Shown: positions 21,881-35,604, counted from the stretch's first letter. The stretch: DNA of 64,000 bases from Conus ventricosus (GCA_018398815.1 CM031601.1:20585966-20649965); one strand, 5' to 3'. Translations and numbers: made by a program. The notes: generated by a model not told the origin, from the sequence alone.

Positions 21881-24850
21881 GAGTAGGCAGTGGTTTTCTG
21901 TTATGCAACCAGGAAGGCAGCTGCATTTTCACTGTCCTAATTGAGAGGCCTCAGCTTAGAAAATGTGTGTTAGCATGTACATGATAAAAAAAAAAATCCA
22001 GAATGGCAGGCATGCATTTTTAAAGAGTGAACAGTTAAGAGAGATAAGGGCAGGCATTTAATGATCATTGTCATGATGATTCAACTGTCTGGAATGATGG
22101 TCACCAGATTGCTACGTGCATCTTTGCTCAAAGTGATGAGTTCAGGATCAGAGAAGTGTTTTTTTTTACAGTGAACAAACTGAACTGGGCTGGGTCTGTT
22201 GGATCAGTGGTTGGATCTACACTGGCAAGATTAAACACAGCGCTGCTTTTTAACTCAGTGATGAAATCTTCAGCAGACAACCCAGGCCACATATAGAACT
22301 TTGTATGTGGCGTTTGTTGGATGAAATCAGTCAGCATATCAAGAAGAAGAAAAAAGGGAATGACTGTAGAAATAGGAGGTGATGCATTTGCTCTGGTTTA
22401 ACAGTAGAAAATTTTTTGCAGGAAATGCAGGTAGATTTTTGTCAGAGAAACTTTTTAACAACTACAAAAATAAGACAAGTAAGGATAGGAACTGATGTAT
22501 TTTTATTAAACCAAAGAGACATGAAACATAAGTGCCAAATGTGTTTGTTAGTGGTTCATTGCATTCTGTTAGTGTTCATGTTCTTAAACTATTCTTGGCC
22601 AGATTCACAAAGATAATGAAATACTTTGCAGTAAAAAAACATTGTGTTCTGCATATTATAGAGTATTGAATGTACTGTTGAGAAGTCATTGTTGGAGGGA
22701 AAAAGCCCTCTGCCTTATGGCAGAAGGCCTTACCAAGTTGGCACAGTTTTTTTTTGGGGGCATGGCAGTTCCTTCTTTGGGGAAAGCAGAATCCATGTTT
22801 TACATGTCATCCAAAATGCAGTTCTTAACATTTCCGTCCAGCAAAATCTTGTGATTCTGTTTCAAATGTACATAAATATGTGTATCATATGTTTTTGTCA
22901 GAATCCCCCAGTGTATATAATTCAAATTATTCCATGTTCAAAACTTTCTCATTCAAGCCATTCTTTCCTGTTGTCAGAAAATGTAACCTGCAAATGAGGG
23001 AAAGTTAATGGATATATTTTCCAGCAGTGACAAATATACATTCACTCTCAAAAGAAAAACTGACATTGTTCTTTTGTTTTTTCTGGCTGATCGAAAGCAT
23101 TGATTTACGTTGTGCATGTTTGAAGGGTTGTAAGTGTTGTATGAATTTTCCCCTATGGCACATCTGTATGCTACCCATTGCTTCTCTGACTGTGGAATGC
23201 ATGCTGCTGTGCTTGACGCGACCTATGCTGTCTATATTTTGGAAAATTCTGCATACAAACTGAAGTCTACATGAATGCAGTATACAGTAGAACATTCTAT
23301 CATGGCAACACTCTCTAGTTATCAGGTCAAAGAAAGCTCTGGTCATTATCAGCATTTGAAATGAAAAGAAGGGAGAGGATTTGTAGAAATAGATGGCAGC
23401 AAGTATTTGGCATCAAGTTATCAGGTCAAAGAAAGTTCATAGTCATGGCAGCACTTGAAACAGAAAAAAATGGGGAGATCTGTAAAATAAGATGGCAGCA
23501 AGAGCTTGGCATCATACAATGAATGCACTTTGTGGAAAAAAATGCATCTTGGAGTATTTGATAGCTCTGTTAGGCATTACGTTTGTGGTGATGCAGCACT
23601 GCCATGAACACTTCATCTTGCAGTCCACAACACACAGCGGCAACTATTTCCTTCTTTCTTTCTCTCACACTTTCTTCCTTGCCACCTATGCACATCTGCC
23701 TTCTTAATTTATTTACCAGTCCTCATCAGCCACTGCAGTTCTAGACAATGGAAAAGGGAGACATTTTTGTGGCAGGCACACTGAATTGCCAAGCAGTCTG
23801 TTTTTTCCACGTCATGAAAATGAACAAGCAAATACAGCAGGACTCTGAGGATTCCTGTCATGTCTCTTGTTCATGGGTGGGAAAAAAGTGACTGACAAGA
23901 TCTAAGGGAAGCCAGTCAGTAAGTCACAAAAGAATCCTACTTTGGTAGATGCTGGATGCCTGAGTGTATTCAAGCCTTTCAGACTGTTTTGTTGTGTGGA
24001 CTCCATGCCCTATATTTTGTTGTTGGCCAGGGCAGTCTGGACTCTTCCCAGCTCCTCTGTCGCAATGAGCCAGGGTGCTGTCCTGAAGCTTAGTGTTTCT
24101 GTAGAGAATTGCTCTCCCCTGATCTGTGGTAGCCGGGAAGGGTCATGTGATCATTTTGGAGAAAAGAAACCATCAGTATGTTGTTTAGTTTTGATTTTAT
24201 TGACGGCGCTTCCTGTACTTAATTGTAGCCACCTTGAGAGGCCAGCTAAGTTGTAGTTCAACTGAAAAAATTACCATTTTTGTCACAACTGAAAACATTA
24301 TACAGATACACACTGATATGGTTTATTTCATATCATTACTGCTTTATAAACTGAAGAATTATTCTATTGCGAATGTTGCAACCAATATTAACTTTAATTT
24401 TATCAAAACAAGACATTTTAGTACAGTTTCTACTAAGCAGAGAGAGCAGACATAAACAAACTGACTAAAATAATTCAACAAAGATTGGCCTCTAATGAAC
24501 ATCAACTAAAGATTGAATGAAGACGGCTACAAGCTGGAAATGCATCTTGCCAAATGTAGGACAGTTCAGAATTTATCGTTTCGGTGCAGCCACTTAAAAT
24601 CATTGAATTCCGGAGTTTTCCATCGCATGCAAAGTGACTGTGTAATTGTATTATTGCAATGGAGTGAGAAACTCTTCCATCTGATAGACTGTACAGTTTC
24701 AACATTCTCATTTGCGCAGTATGGTAAACATGATGAGTGCAGCTCTGAGGGCGAGGTTTTTTATAGCGACAATATCTTTTACAATATTGATGGTTTTTTA
24801 ACTGCATTTGTGCAGTACTTGCAAAGGCACTGGCACAATGAATAATTTGC
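21881..24850. other. Non-coding, no gene recognised; one 98-bp duplication
   Basis: The phrase gttatcaggtcaaagaaag occurs at about 23319 and 23417 within a two-copy tandem repeat (about 23318-23515). Open frames of 100-120 codons (for example 24502-24864 minus and 24513-24845 plus) overlap on opposite strands and neither has recognisable motifs. Confidence 0.5.
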
Positions 24851-24859
24851 CATTTTTCA

Positions 24860-25990
24860 CACATAAAAGGTCTGCATTTGCAGAAGTAGAAAAAGTAGTC
24901 CTACCACCTTCCTTGAGGTGATCAGCATAGAGTTGTTCATAGGTTCGTTCACAACCTTCCTAACTTTCCTGGACTTCTTGCTTACTGGCTTTTGGTTTGC
25001 ACATGCGCTGTTTTCCCCCAGAATATCCTGAATGTCTTGGCTAGTTTCTTCACTTTTCTTGTTTGAATTTTTCTTTTCTTTCATTCTCATGATGATCAAC
25101 TTCTATTGATGTTTAGCAGTCAGGACCTGGCTTGAACAGACATTCCCCACTTCTCTGTAATGCTCATGGTCATCGTCTAATGGCTGTGCTCTGGAAGTCC
25201 TGATTTGTCCTTGAGGCTTTGGGCCATGTTGCAGCATACGTCCAAGTTTTGCGTGGTTCATACTTGGCATTACATGACTGATGGCTGCCTTTTTCATTGC
25301 AATGCTTTTTCACACAACTGCATTCCCACCTCAGCAAAATGCTATGGGGCTGACGGCATGCATCCTTTGCTCTGTGTACGAGCAACTCCTTGCGCAGTTT
25401 GACTGCGGATCTATGTTGCATGGAGCAGGTGTGGATTGAAGCTCAATCTGACAAGTTGTGGAGGTTTGTTCTGCAAGCTTCATAGCTAGCTTCCTCCGTT
25501 TCCTTTCATTAGCGTTGGTTTCTTCTGTTGACTACTGCCCTTTTTTCAGGAGTCCACTTCACCTGTTCTTTTTGCTTAGCTATCTTCAACTGTTCTCTTC
25601 TTTCTCATTAGCACGTCTAGGCGATTTTTCATCCCGACGTCAACTGCCAACTTTTTCTGTTTTTTTTCCCTCCCTTCATTTTGGACATTCTTACTCTTGC
25701 AGTTCATTGCTTTTCTTTATTTTTTTTTTTTCAACTACCATGATTTTTTCTTTGTCTGTACAACTGGCATTTGAATTTTTCTTTTTCACATATTTTTTTA
25801 TCATCCACCTTCATTTTCTTTCTGTAGTCCAAATTTATTTCGCGGGCTTGTTTTCTTTCTACCTTTTCTGTTTGTTGTGAGGGAAAGCTAGGGATGGGGC
25901 AATGGGATGGGATGTCTCGGAGCCAGGGGTCATCGGACTTGGTGCAGCAGAAACCTGTTTCTACCTCCGTCGTCTCCCTCATCTTCTTCC
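24860..25990 (-). pseudogene. Broken lysine/glutamate-rich coding region, family unknown
   Basis: Several minus-strand segments share a charged, coiled-coil-like composition: TEKVERKQAREINLDYRKK within 25731-25982, further K/E-rich text at about 25500-25690, segments at 25170-25421 and 25103-25297, and KKSRKVRKVVNEP at 24857-25099. The frame changes between segments and some end in stops, so this is either a pseudogene or a gene with consensus errors or unrecognised introns. An additional readable piece (KNGKLFIVPVPLQVLHK) lies near 24780-24850. No family was identified. Confidence 0.35.
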
Positions 25991-26037
25991 ACCACTTCAG
26001 TTATAATAGAAACCAAAAATTGATTTTTATTCATCTG

Positions 26038-26330
26038 TATACCATAGATCCTTTGTTTTATCATATGTAAAAAGTAGGCTACACAAATTATACTGATTCA
26101 AATGTGCTCAAACTCTTCGGCTTTGTATCTTTACTATTTCAGAAGAAAAATTAAAAAACCAAAGACAGACATAGCTTGATACCATAGATCCTTCGTTTTA
26201 TCGTATGTAAAAATAGGCTACACAAAATAACTGATTCAAATGTGCTCGTATTCTTTGGCTTTGTATCTTTACTATCTCGGAAAAGAAAATTAAAAAACCA
26301 AAGAGACCTCGCTTGCTAAATTCATACTAA
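26038..26330. repeat. Two-copy tandem repeat, unit about 141 bp
   Basis: ataccatagatcctt, taggctacacaaa and ggctttgtatctttacta occur at matching offsets in both copies (about 26038-26178 and 26179-26320). Confidence 0.8.
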
Positions 26331-26631
26331 TTAAAAAAAAGGCATATAGCGCCTAAGAAGTGATGTCACTGAGACCTACAAACTATCAAATAACTTTTAA
26401 AATCTTAAATGGTAGGTTTGAGTCATTCTTCATTTGACGATAGAACTTGTGGGTAAAATACGCATTTGGTGGTATGACACAAAGAAGCATGAACATTGTT
26501 TTGGCAATAGAGTTACGAACTCCTGAATCTCACTGACATTTGAACTGAAAACAGCACCGTCTATTGACATATTCCAAAGTCTCCTTCACCATCAATGATT
26601 AATTCCCGCCATGCCAACTGCAAACCATGAC

Positions 26632-26800
26632 AGGTTCTACAAATACTACTGCTGCTGGTGCTACTGCTGCTGCTGGTACTACTACAATTACTACTAGTAC
26701 TACTGCCGCTGCTGCTACCACTATTACCACCGCCACCATCACCACCACCACCACTGCTACTACCATTACTTCTACTACTATTACTGCTAGCAGTCATTTG
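26632..26800. repeat. Trinucleotide microsatellite (ACT/GCT/ACC mix)
   Basis: The tract is a run of tactactactgctgct-like triplets. It gives false Thr/Ala and Ser/Gly-rich open frames on both strands. Confidence 0.9.
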
Positions 26801-27299
26801 ACCCTTATGATTACGGATCAGGTAGGCAGAGAAAGAGCTGGTTGGAGAACGTGATAGAATGGACAAAAACCTCAGGCTGCCAGAACTTCTACAATAAGCA
26901 GAGGACAAGCCACGATGGAGAAGAAGATCAACAGTCGTCCCTCATGTCCCCCCTATGCCCACTTGGGTCATGGGAATGAGAGATGAAATCTTTATTGTCA
27001 GCCACTCAATGTCTCCTCCAAAAGAAGCTTGATTTACATGACCTGTCTGAAAGTATACTTCAGTTCATTGCTTGTTCATTTGATGCACTTCTTTTTGTAG
27101 AAATCCACAGTTATTTGTATTATTGCTTTGAAATCAAATGTGCCGCCATGGGTGCTCTTAAGTACGCTTGCAGGCAAGTTTTGACACAGTGATACACAGG
27201 AAAAGGTCAACAGTTCAGTTGTTGTTGTCGTACCCTGGCTAAAAGACTCCAGGATCATCCGAACAGCCGAAGTATTTGAACACTATGGCACAAATGCAT

Positions 27300-27390
27300 C
27301 AGCTGGGGATGAGAACATTACGTGTGTGACCGTTTTGATTACCCTGCCACATGGGCAGCCCACTCCGACTTCGGGGAACAGTTCAGTCAG
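27300..27390 (-). mobile_element. SINE 3'-tail fragment
   Basis: The plus strand reads gaccgttttgattaccctgc then cacatgggcagcc and ccgacttcgggg. This is a diverged match to the tail of SINE copy a at about 9800-9862. No tRNA head is present, so it is a truncated relic. Confidence 0.5.
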
Positions 27391-28550
27391 ATGCATAGAA
27401 GTCGTTTACTACATCTAAAGTTAATGACGACAAAAAACAATAACTGCAAAAACAACTAACACCCTTCATAGAGGTTAATAACTGGTAGACAACAACATTT
27501 AAAAAACAAACAAAAAGTCGGCAGATTTATTTTCTAGGCGTGTTTCTCACGTTTTTGGGAACCAGTGATAGTCTGACCATGATACTTATTTATAAAACAA
27601 TGCCCCTCCCCCCACACACACACATAAACACACACTCCCATACACTCAAATATTCCATCTGTAAAATACAGTAGTAAAGGACTGTTTTCTTAATACACAC
27701 AGAAGACAATCAATCTTCCATGCCCACATACATTGAATTATATAACACCTTTTTGCTCCTTGGGATTAAGCCAGTGCTAACTGGAACCTGTTGTAAGATT
27801 ACCCAGGCGTGCACTACTATCGGTTCTTTCAAAACCTAGTTCATTATTTGTGAAAGATTAGGTATCTAGAAATCACCCCGCCTCCGCTCCCGTCCTCATC
27901 TTTATCTCCCCCATGAGGAAACTCGAGTACATCAAGGCCATGTTCCTGTTCAAAGTTGTTGGGGACAAGTGGGCATTATGGACTTGTTGATAAGTAAGGA
28001 CCACCGCGAAACTGGGGAAAATGACTAAGCAAGAACATTAACCAGTATTTTCATATACCTGAGTTACTTCCCTGAATAACACCCACTCTTCACCGTGGAT
28101 GTAAAGATACGCGTACGCCCACCAGGAAGATGTCATGGTCATGATTCCTGAATCATGGCTCCTCAAATAATGTTCGTTTACTGCCCAGAAGATTTCTTCA
28201 AAACACCGCTTCATTGCGGAGCTTGCATTTCACAGCATCATGCTCAAGAGTTTTACATTTTCAGTCTGTAGTGAAAGAGGAACGAACAAAAACAAAACAA
28301 AAACAAACAACAAAAAACAGAGAAAAAGAAAGATTGAAAGAAAGAACTGACGGCAAAAACAGTCCACGTTATGTGTGCGGATCTGCGGCAGTTTGGACAA
28401 TAAGGGCCTTTAATGAAATCAGATTAGTGGTCCATGTTGGCTCTCTTTGTGAATGTTTCTTTCCATTACCACTCATCAGCATTTTAATTAATATTTTTGT
28501 GTTCAGATTGATTACCCGAATGGTTTGACATGGCGTAGAGCAGGATAAGA
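27391..28550. other. Non-coding, no gene recognised
   Basis: Mixed sequence with only short open frames and a short CA tract near 27615. Confidence 0.5.
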
Positions 28551-28559
28551 TGAGGTCTG

Positions 28560-28760
28560 AGTTGAGGAAAAATAAGAAGAAAAAGTAGAACAACAACAAC
28601 AAAAACAACACCAATATCAACAACATTAACAAGTAGTAGTAATAGTAGCAGTAGCAATAGTAGGCTTAGTTGCAGTAGTAGTAATAGTGGTAGTAGAAGA
28701 AGAACAACAACAACAACACAACACCCACGCACGCACGCACAACACCTCCACCACCAACAA

Positions 28761-28797
<37 letters not shown>

Positions 28798-29030
28798 TGC
28801 ATACACGCATACATATACAGATGCGAACAGAACGAGAGGGAAAAGAAAAGGCCTGAGCTGAAGAAGAAGAAGAAGAAGAACAAGAGCAAGCAGTAGAAGT
28901 AGTAGTAGTCGTAGACGAAGGGAAGAAGAAGAAGAAGATCACACACACACACACGCACACACTACACACACACACCACACACACAAGCACCCACACACAC
29001 ACACACACACAACACACACAGCACTGAATC
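28560..29030. repeat. Compound simple repeats (AAC, AGT, CA, GAA)
   Basis: Runs of aacaac, agtagt, a CA run at about 28763-28793, gaagaa runs, and CA again at about 28940-29020. The 189-codon and 110-codon minus-strand frames here are simple-repeat artefacts. Confidence 0.9.
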
Positions 29031-29735
29031 TCAAGAAAAAAACCTTTTTCCACTATCGAAAGCCTTTGACTAAATCAAAACCAAAGAACATGTCCGCCCC
29101 GAGATTTCGTGGTACTACATACCGCAAAACAACTTTAAAAACAGCTATCAGTATCCACAGAATAGTCTTGGGAATAAAGACTCAGAAATCAGTTCAGTAC
29201 ATAGCAAAATATCCCACACCCGTGACTGACCTCCTATGAACAATAGAATCCACTATCCCCTCTTTATCACAGAGAAAAACCGCTTACCACAACGAGATGT
29301 CGAGTACCTCTGCTAGAACGTTCCAGGGCCCAACCTCCCCCCCTTCCCTTTCACACATACGAATTTCCAACTAAGTCAGTCCCAGTGAATCCCCAATCAT
29401 ATTATCCCCACTACTCTGGAACAAATACAGTTCCCTCTGTTAAGGTGAAGGATGCATGAACCGTCTTGAGACCCGACATTCCCGTTTTAACAGAACACAA
29501 ACAGTCCCCTGCTATTCCATACGACAGTTTCTGAATATGGCATACTACAATGAATTATCGCCAATTTACCAGCGCCCTTTCCGTGTTGAGAACACATGTG
29601 TGTGAGTATGCCGCGTGCGCGCGCGCGCGAGTGTGTGTGATCGTGCGTGCGTGAACGTGTATATGTTCACGGCGTGGTGTGTATGAATATTGCAGTTGCT
29701 GGACTTGAATGAGCCCATCATTCTTTGCAGACTCC
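29031..29735. other. Non-coding, no gene recognised
   Basis: It includes an alternating purine-pyrimidine patch (gcgcgcgcgcg then gtgtgtg) at about 29608-29660. No coding signal is supported. Confidence 0.45.
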
Positions 29736-29736
29736 T

Positions 29737-29800
29737 CTATGTTGCCCTTTGCGGTCGGCTTGGCTATAAGCAACATTGATCTTAATCTTATCGATTTTTT
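29737..29800 (+). mobile_element. Nimbus/jockey-like 3'-tail fragment
   Basis: The text ccctttgcggtcggcttggc then tataagcaacatt with an atcttaatctta tail matches 2028-2080. It also matches, in reverse, about 47618-47655. It is a solitary tail without its ORF. Confidence 0.55.
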
Positions 29801-30619
29801 GCTGGATTTGTACTGACCTTTTTTTTTTTTTTAAAAAAAATTGCGTAGCGTGTCATAAGTGACGGTGTGCGTGCAAATACTTTTCTCCTAATGACAAAGT
29901 AAAAGTGTTCTTTTTGTATTTTTAGGGTATTTTTAAATTACCGTTGTTGCGTTGGTTTGAACAAAGGCCCGTTATCCTACAGGTTTTTTTTTTTTTTTTC
30001 CCAATTATAATACAAAATTAAAAAAAATAAATTTTTTTTCTCCTTTCAGGGAGCAGGAAAAAAACATTTTTTTTTGGCGGACAGCCTAACCAATATCTGA
30101 CCAAGGGTTTACCACGCTATCTGTTGTGTTCATGTTTGATCATAATTTTTATATTGTTACGCACTATAGTTTTTCCTTTTTTTTTTGTGAATATCTTATT
30201 CACCGCAATTTCCTTGACTTACAACAACATGATCTGATGTATTTAACCGCCATTGATTTGCATCGAGAAGAACTGCGTGTAATGCGCCTTTTTGTTGGTA
30301 TACGCAGTGCATTAATATCATCATGTCATCTACTTTAGAATATAAGGCCTTCAAAAGAGGGACTTCGCACGGTTTATTAAATATAACAGTGCGCAGAAAC
30401 AAGACAATGAATCGCTGCAATACTTCATCAACAATGGTAATAGCTTTCATTTGTTTTGTATTGCAGAGTCTGGCTAACCGTTATGATTCCAAGATTCATA
30501 TATGTGCAATGCCCAAATTAGTGATGCAATCCGATTATACCCAAAAGCACCTAGAACAACAGGTTTCTTCTTTACTTGCTTACATCATTATCCTTCAAAA
30601 GAAAAAGTATCTTGAAAAA

Positions 30620-33130
30620 TACAAACGTAGCATCCGTCTGGATAGAATTAAATCTTAAACACTGTAAGCCAGTAATGGTAGATCCTATACTGAACCCCAG
30701 CAGAAAACCACTGATTGGTTCGAAAGGTATAATTTATGAAGGATGCCGCAATACTGGAATCAAAGGAAATTATCCTTTTTGAGACATTAACATAGCTTAA
30801 CTGTGGCCTGGAAATAATGGAGTCATACTTATGCAATGTATGGGTTGGAGCAAATAATCGAAATCGTCCTAGACTCGAATCACTGAACAAACGTAACTCT
30901 ATTGATCACATTTACGTCCAACACTAAAGATAACATAGTGGAAATGTGTTTCTGTACAGACAGGCTTGAGCGACCAATGTTCAGTTTGTCTAACATGGTC
31001 AAAGAAAGGTGTCAAAATCGCTAAGTCTGGCCATAAGGACATTTTTTTATAGAACGCTTCACGCATTTTGTAAAAATGCCTTCCTAAATGATTTGCTTTC
31101 ACTCTGAAATAGATTACAATTATCAGATTAGGAACCCTGACGATGCTGTAACTTTTGGATCAGTACATCAATTCAGTATAATGATATACACGCGCCGTTG
31201 TAAGAAAAGAGTAAACAAGTCATTAAACCCCCCATGGTTAACAAGGAATAGACAATGAGATATAACAAAATAGAGCTTAATCCACAAGTCAAAAGGATAA
31301 AGTGTCGTACAGAAAACAAAGGAATAAAGTAAATTCCAAGAAGAAGAAAAGCAAAGAAACAATATTTTCAAAATTTAGTCTCGTCTTCTCAAAATTCAAA
31401 CTTAATTTGGAAAGCTATCAATCTTCTTGCTAATAATAATTCAGAATGCAAAATCCAATAAAGAAATATCACCAAAGACTTCAAACTTTCATTTTGCAAA
31501 TAGTAACAAAGGAAGTTATTGTAAAATGATAACACAAAAGTACAATGATCTATGTATGTTAGAAAAATACTGTCGATGTAAAAAATATTGCTTCGTGTTT
31601 TGACATACCACGCATTGTCATTACATGAAAGTATTTGATTATTTTAACACACCTTAAAAAAGTCAGGGACAAGGACTTAGATGAATTGATGGCGAAGATA
31701 CAAAAAATCGTTTTCAGTGACCATTGCTGAGACACTCACTTACGTGTTATAATTTGTGATTGATAAAAGCCACTTTCCCTTAAGAATTTAAACAATGAAA
31801 AGTATACTTTCTAAAAAACGGTGGAGGCCACCAATCTCTCAAACTAGAGACCATCCAATATTATCCCTGTTGTCCTAAACCACTCGAAAAAACATGTTCA
31901 AACACACCTATATTCTCATCTTAAATATTACGATCTGATTTCATGAAAATCAATCAGGTTATCTAGAAAATCCCTCTTGTCACACTGCTGCTCTTTACAA
32001 CTTATCGATAGAGTTGTCTGTTACGAATATTAACAATAATTACCTTACTGGAATTCCTTTTTGTAGATTTTGCAAAGCGCTTGACGTTATAAACCACACC
32101 CTTCAAATAAAAAAGCTTAGTGTTTACAAAGTATCGGGAATACATCCTTAAAATTCTTTACTCGTTTCTCACTGATCGTCACAGCTTGTTGAATATCAAT
32201 ACCAAAAGTCAAAGTTACTCCCCTTTACAATTGGTGTCCCTCAGGGGTCAGTATTGGGACCCCTACTCTTTTCTATTTATTATAAATGACTTACCCCCTG
32301 TTTATAGAAGTTGTTGAAAATGTTTGCTGATGATACCTCATTAACCTCTCACAGATAACACCACTGAACTGGTAAAAAACCTGCAGAAAAATATCAACAA
32401 CTAATTACATGGACAAAATGAAATCATATGACCCTCAATGCTAGTAAAACCAAATGCATGTAAGTCACTACACGCAGAACGACAGAAATTGACATCCTCA
32501 TATTTGCGCCATTACAAGCCCAAGGACAAAAGAATGAAAGTTACATCGCATAAAGTTTTAGTGATTTACATAGACAACGATTTATCTTGGTCTTACCACA
32601 TTGCGGATCTTGGAAAACGTATTCCTAAGAAATATATCAACTTTCCAAGATATTAAAAAAATTCTACATCTCACTCCAAAAAGATATTCTTCAATGCGCA
32701 CATTCTTTCTCTTACAATTTATGCATCCACGTTAAGGATAATGCCATGAAACTACTCTGAACTAGTAAGTCGTCTGCATAAAGGGCCATTAAATTAATTC
32801 AGTTGAAATCCAATACCTGACAAAGAGTGAATACAAAACTTTGGAATATTCTTCCATTAAAGACAGACCTACTTCAACAAATGCTTGAGCAGTTACAAAG
32901 TAGTGAATGGATCAGCCCCGAGATATCTTTGAGAGCTTTGTCCTTCAATAGTTACAGACATACTACATAAACTGTCTCTTCCCAGACCTCGATGAATCTT
33001 TAAAATCAAGTTTTCTGTACACTGGAGGGACCCGCTGAATAATTTCCTTCCTCCATAAATCATGTCACTCGAATATACATTAAAAAAGCACTAAAAATGC
33101 ATTTGGATAGAAACTCTGCCTTCATTTGAA
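30620..33130 (+). pseudogene. Decayed non-LTR retrotransposon ORF2 (endonuclease and reverse transcriptase)
   Basis: The plus strand keeps, in shifting frames, typical landmarks in the right order. These are an endonuclease stretch with SVWIELNLKHCKPV (about 30627) and IDHIYV (about 30901), a PPWLT motif (about 31230), an FVDF palm-domain start with NHT (about 32060-32095), GVPQGSVLGPLLFSIY (about 32233), FADDTSL (about 32323), and thumb-region text such as LNASKTKCM (about 32438) and IDNDLSW (about 32572). The order and motifs fit the CR1/L2/jockey superclade. Many frameshifts and stops show old decay. The 5' part before 30620 and ORF1 are not recognisable. Confidence 0.8.
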
Positions 33131-33164
33131 GTCAATTTCCATAATACAATCCCCTATCCCGTCC

Positions 33165-33477
33165 TTTCTCATCCTCTCTCTCTCTCTCTCTGCTCTCTCT
33201 CTCTCTTCTCTCTCTCTCTCTCACACTCTTTGTGCTTGAACTTAAGTTCCAAAATAGTTTCCTGATGTTCAGATTTCATATGAGAGATTATGTATTTGCA
33301 TGAAAGAAATTGTGTGATTTAAAAATGTTTTTTTGAGCCTGTGGTTAATGTTCAATTAGTTTCTTTTCCTTCTTGATTATGAGGGTCAGGATGTAAAAAA
33401 GCTGGAAAGCTTATTTTTTAAACCCTCAATAAAGATAATGTTGACTTGACATGCTTGACAGACAGACACACACACAC

Positions 33478-33509
<32 letters not shown>

Positions 33510-33587
33510 ACACCCACACAACACACACACACATCACACACACACACGGCGCGTGCGCGCATTTGCCGCGTACACACAACAGATACG

Positions 33588-33621
<34 letters not shown>

Positions 33622-33745
33622 GAGAGAGAGAGAGCGAGAGAGAGAGAGAGAGAAGCAACACACACACACAACCAACACACACACACACACAACACACACA
33701 CACACCACACACACACACAGACACACACACAAACAACACACACAC
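33165..33745. repeat. Compound CT, CA, GA, CA microsatellite
   Basis: CT runs lie at about 33174-33222, CA at about 33466-33547, GA at about 33590-33652 and CA at about 33656-33745. Long overlapping open frames on both strands are repeat artefacts. Confidence 0.95.
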
Positions 33746-33978
33746 ATCATTGAGCAACACATATCCAGAGTGGAAGGAAATGGTCAAAATTTTTGCCCTT
33801 CGAATTTAAGAGGCCCCACTGCACTACACAGTGCACCCTGATGACACTCCTCGTAACTAACATTAGCCTGGTAGGGGAGCCTTTAATGACTAGGTGACTA
33901 ATTACCGTTTCTAGCAACTAAACCACCACTGCACATTGCAAGCCTTTCTGAACGCGCTCCCAAAAAATTACGAAAGAC

Positions 33979-34490
33979 CCAGAGTTCCTCAGTTTGTGAG
34001 TTGCCGACTCGTAACCTTGGTGATCCCTTGGGGATTTCGGGTTCGAATCCCACCCGGGCCGTTTCGGTACAGGGGATTTTTCCCATCGGATTAACATCGG
34101 TTGTGACCCATTTTCCCATACAGTACTTCGACTGAGACTATGAACCGGGTTCCGTGTGTGAACGAACGCATAACATCTTTGCACACACGAAAATCCCATC
34201 ACCAGCTGTTTGGAAGAGAAGGCAGTTCGCCGTTGGTATGATGACACGATATACACATAGCAGCACCCTGCGTGAGAAATTGAAAGAATGTGGAAGAAAG
34301 GAATTGAGTGAACGATGTTGACTGGATGACATACAGGTAACGACTAATGAAGCGCCGGCAGGCAGCTCTTCAAGTTGGCTCTACCTAGTAAGGCTGCCCA
34401 TATGGCGAACACGAGAGTGTTGGATTGTCATTCGCCCAGAACCTTTGGCAAGGTTCAATCTAAATGCTAAGCTATATTATATAATTGTTA
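33979..34490 (+). mobile_element. tRNA-derived SINE, copy c
   Basis: The tRNA-like head at about 33979-34060 includes a B box ggttcgaatcc at 34040-34050. The body parallels copies a and b in inverse orientation (ccgtttcggtacaggggatt, gaaccgggttccgtgtgtg). A tail related to copy b's leads into ATT-rich sequence at about 34480-34590. The A box is eroded. Confidence 0.8.
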
Positions 34491-34593
34491 TTAAATTATC
34501 ATTATCATCATCATCCATCATCATTATTATGATTTATCAATTACCATCATTTCTATTAGATTTTATTATCATTATTATATTATTATCATTATA

Positions 34594-34976
34594 TTGAATC
34601 ACGTTGTCTTTCCAATCCTCTCAATTATATCACAGAAAGACAGGCATGAGACCGGAATGTGCTCTAACCCCGGTTACGTCACAACTAATGATGCAGTGCA
34701 AACAGAAGGAACAATGCACATTTACAAGGCAGGGAAGTGCGCCATCGATCTAGCGACTCGTGGGAATCTTCCGTTCAAGCCAAAGTTCTCGTCCCAGACG
34801 TTGAAGCAAGGAATTGTATGCTCGTCCAGCCTGTGATCTATGAAAATAGCTTTCATTTCCGTAAGAAAGGACCAGAGGGTTTAACAGCAAAGCAGAGGCA
34901 GCTGAAAAGAATTCCTGTTGGATCTGGTGGATTAGGGAGAGAAGAGAACTTCACAGACATAGATTTCCCGATTTAG
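34594..34976 (+). CDS. Possible small coding region, product unknown
   Basis: Two overlapping plus-strand frames (34594-34836 and 34737-34976) show less repetitive composition than their surroundings. The second includes FRKKGPEGLTAKQRQLKRIP. A single frameshift could link them. There is no family match and no clear splice signals, so chance or pseudogene is likely. Confidence 0.2.
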
Positions 34977-34989
34977 GTATTTGTAAGCT

Positions 34990-35600
34990 ATGTGGGTAAA
35001 ACACTCGTCAAGAAAGGCACGCCTCGAGAGGGTCCACCCTTCAGGAGTTGAAAGGTTCGAACCTACGACAGGGAGGCACCTAGGATTCATTATTTGTATG
35101 CGGCCCGGTACCCTCCGAGAGTAGGAAGTTCAGTCTATAAACATTTTATGAAATTCTGTCCTAGCCCTAGCCCAGACATGACCCTAGCCCCCAACCCTTT
35201 GCTAATCACACCCCGTCCCTAACCGTTCACCCTTCAGAAAACCCATTAAAAATAAACAAAAACGTTTCTACTTTGTATGATACTCGTAAGAGTGACCTCT
35301 GCTGATCATGACTTTAGTGCCTGCAGTCCTCTGTGAGGTGCGTTCCGACAAACCTGTACGTTTTCCATGTTGCACACGGGCACCAATTACTCCCACAAGG
35401 TAAAAACAGAAACCACAGTGCGTAATATAAGATTTAAAAAAAAAAAGAAAGAAAGAAATTATGATTATATTTTTAAAGAGCTATGGATTCCTGTTGCTTT
35501 TCGTCATCCGTGTGCAGGCCACTCCATTTAGTGTTCATTTGAGTATTCTTTCACATATACGCAAAATTGTGGGAATAAATGCGCATTTAAAGGCATAAAA
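34990..35600. other. Non-coding, no gene recognised
   Basis: A patch with ctagccctagccc near 35160 is vaguely telomere-like but not a regular telomeric repeat. Confidence 0.45.
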
Positions 35601-35604
35601 GTGC

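Noticed and set aside
26561..26908. Ser/Gly-rich 115-codon minus-strand frame
   Set aside because: Mostly a trinucleotide repeat translation; the flanking residues are not enough to call a gene.
28484..29053. 189-codon minus-strand open frame
   Set aside because: Cys-Val and Leu/Ser runs from CA, AAC and GAA repeats.
35150..35230. Interstitial telomere-like ctagccc repeats
   Set aside because: Too few and too irregular to match TTAGGG arrays.
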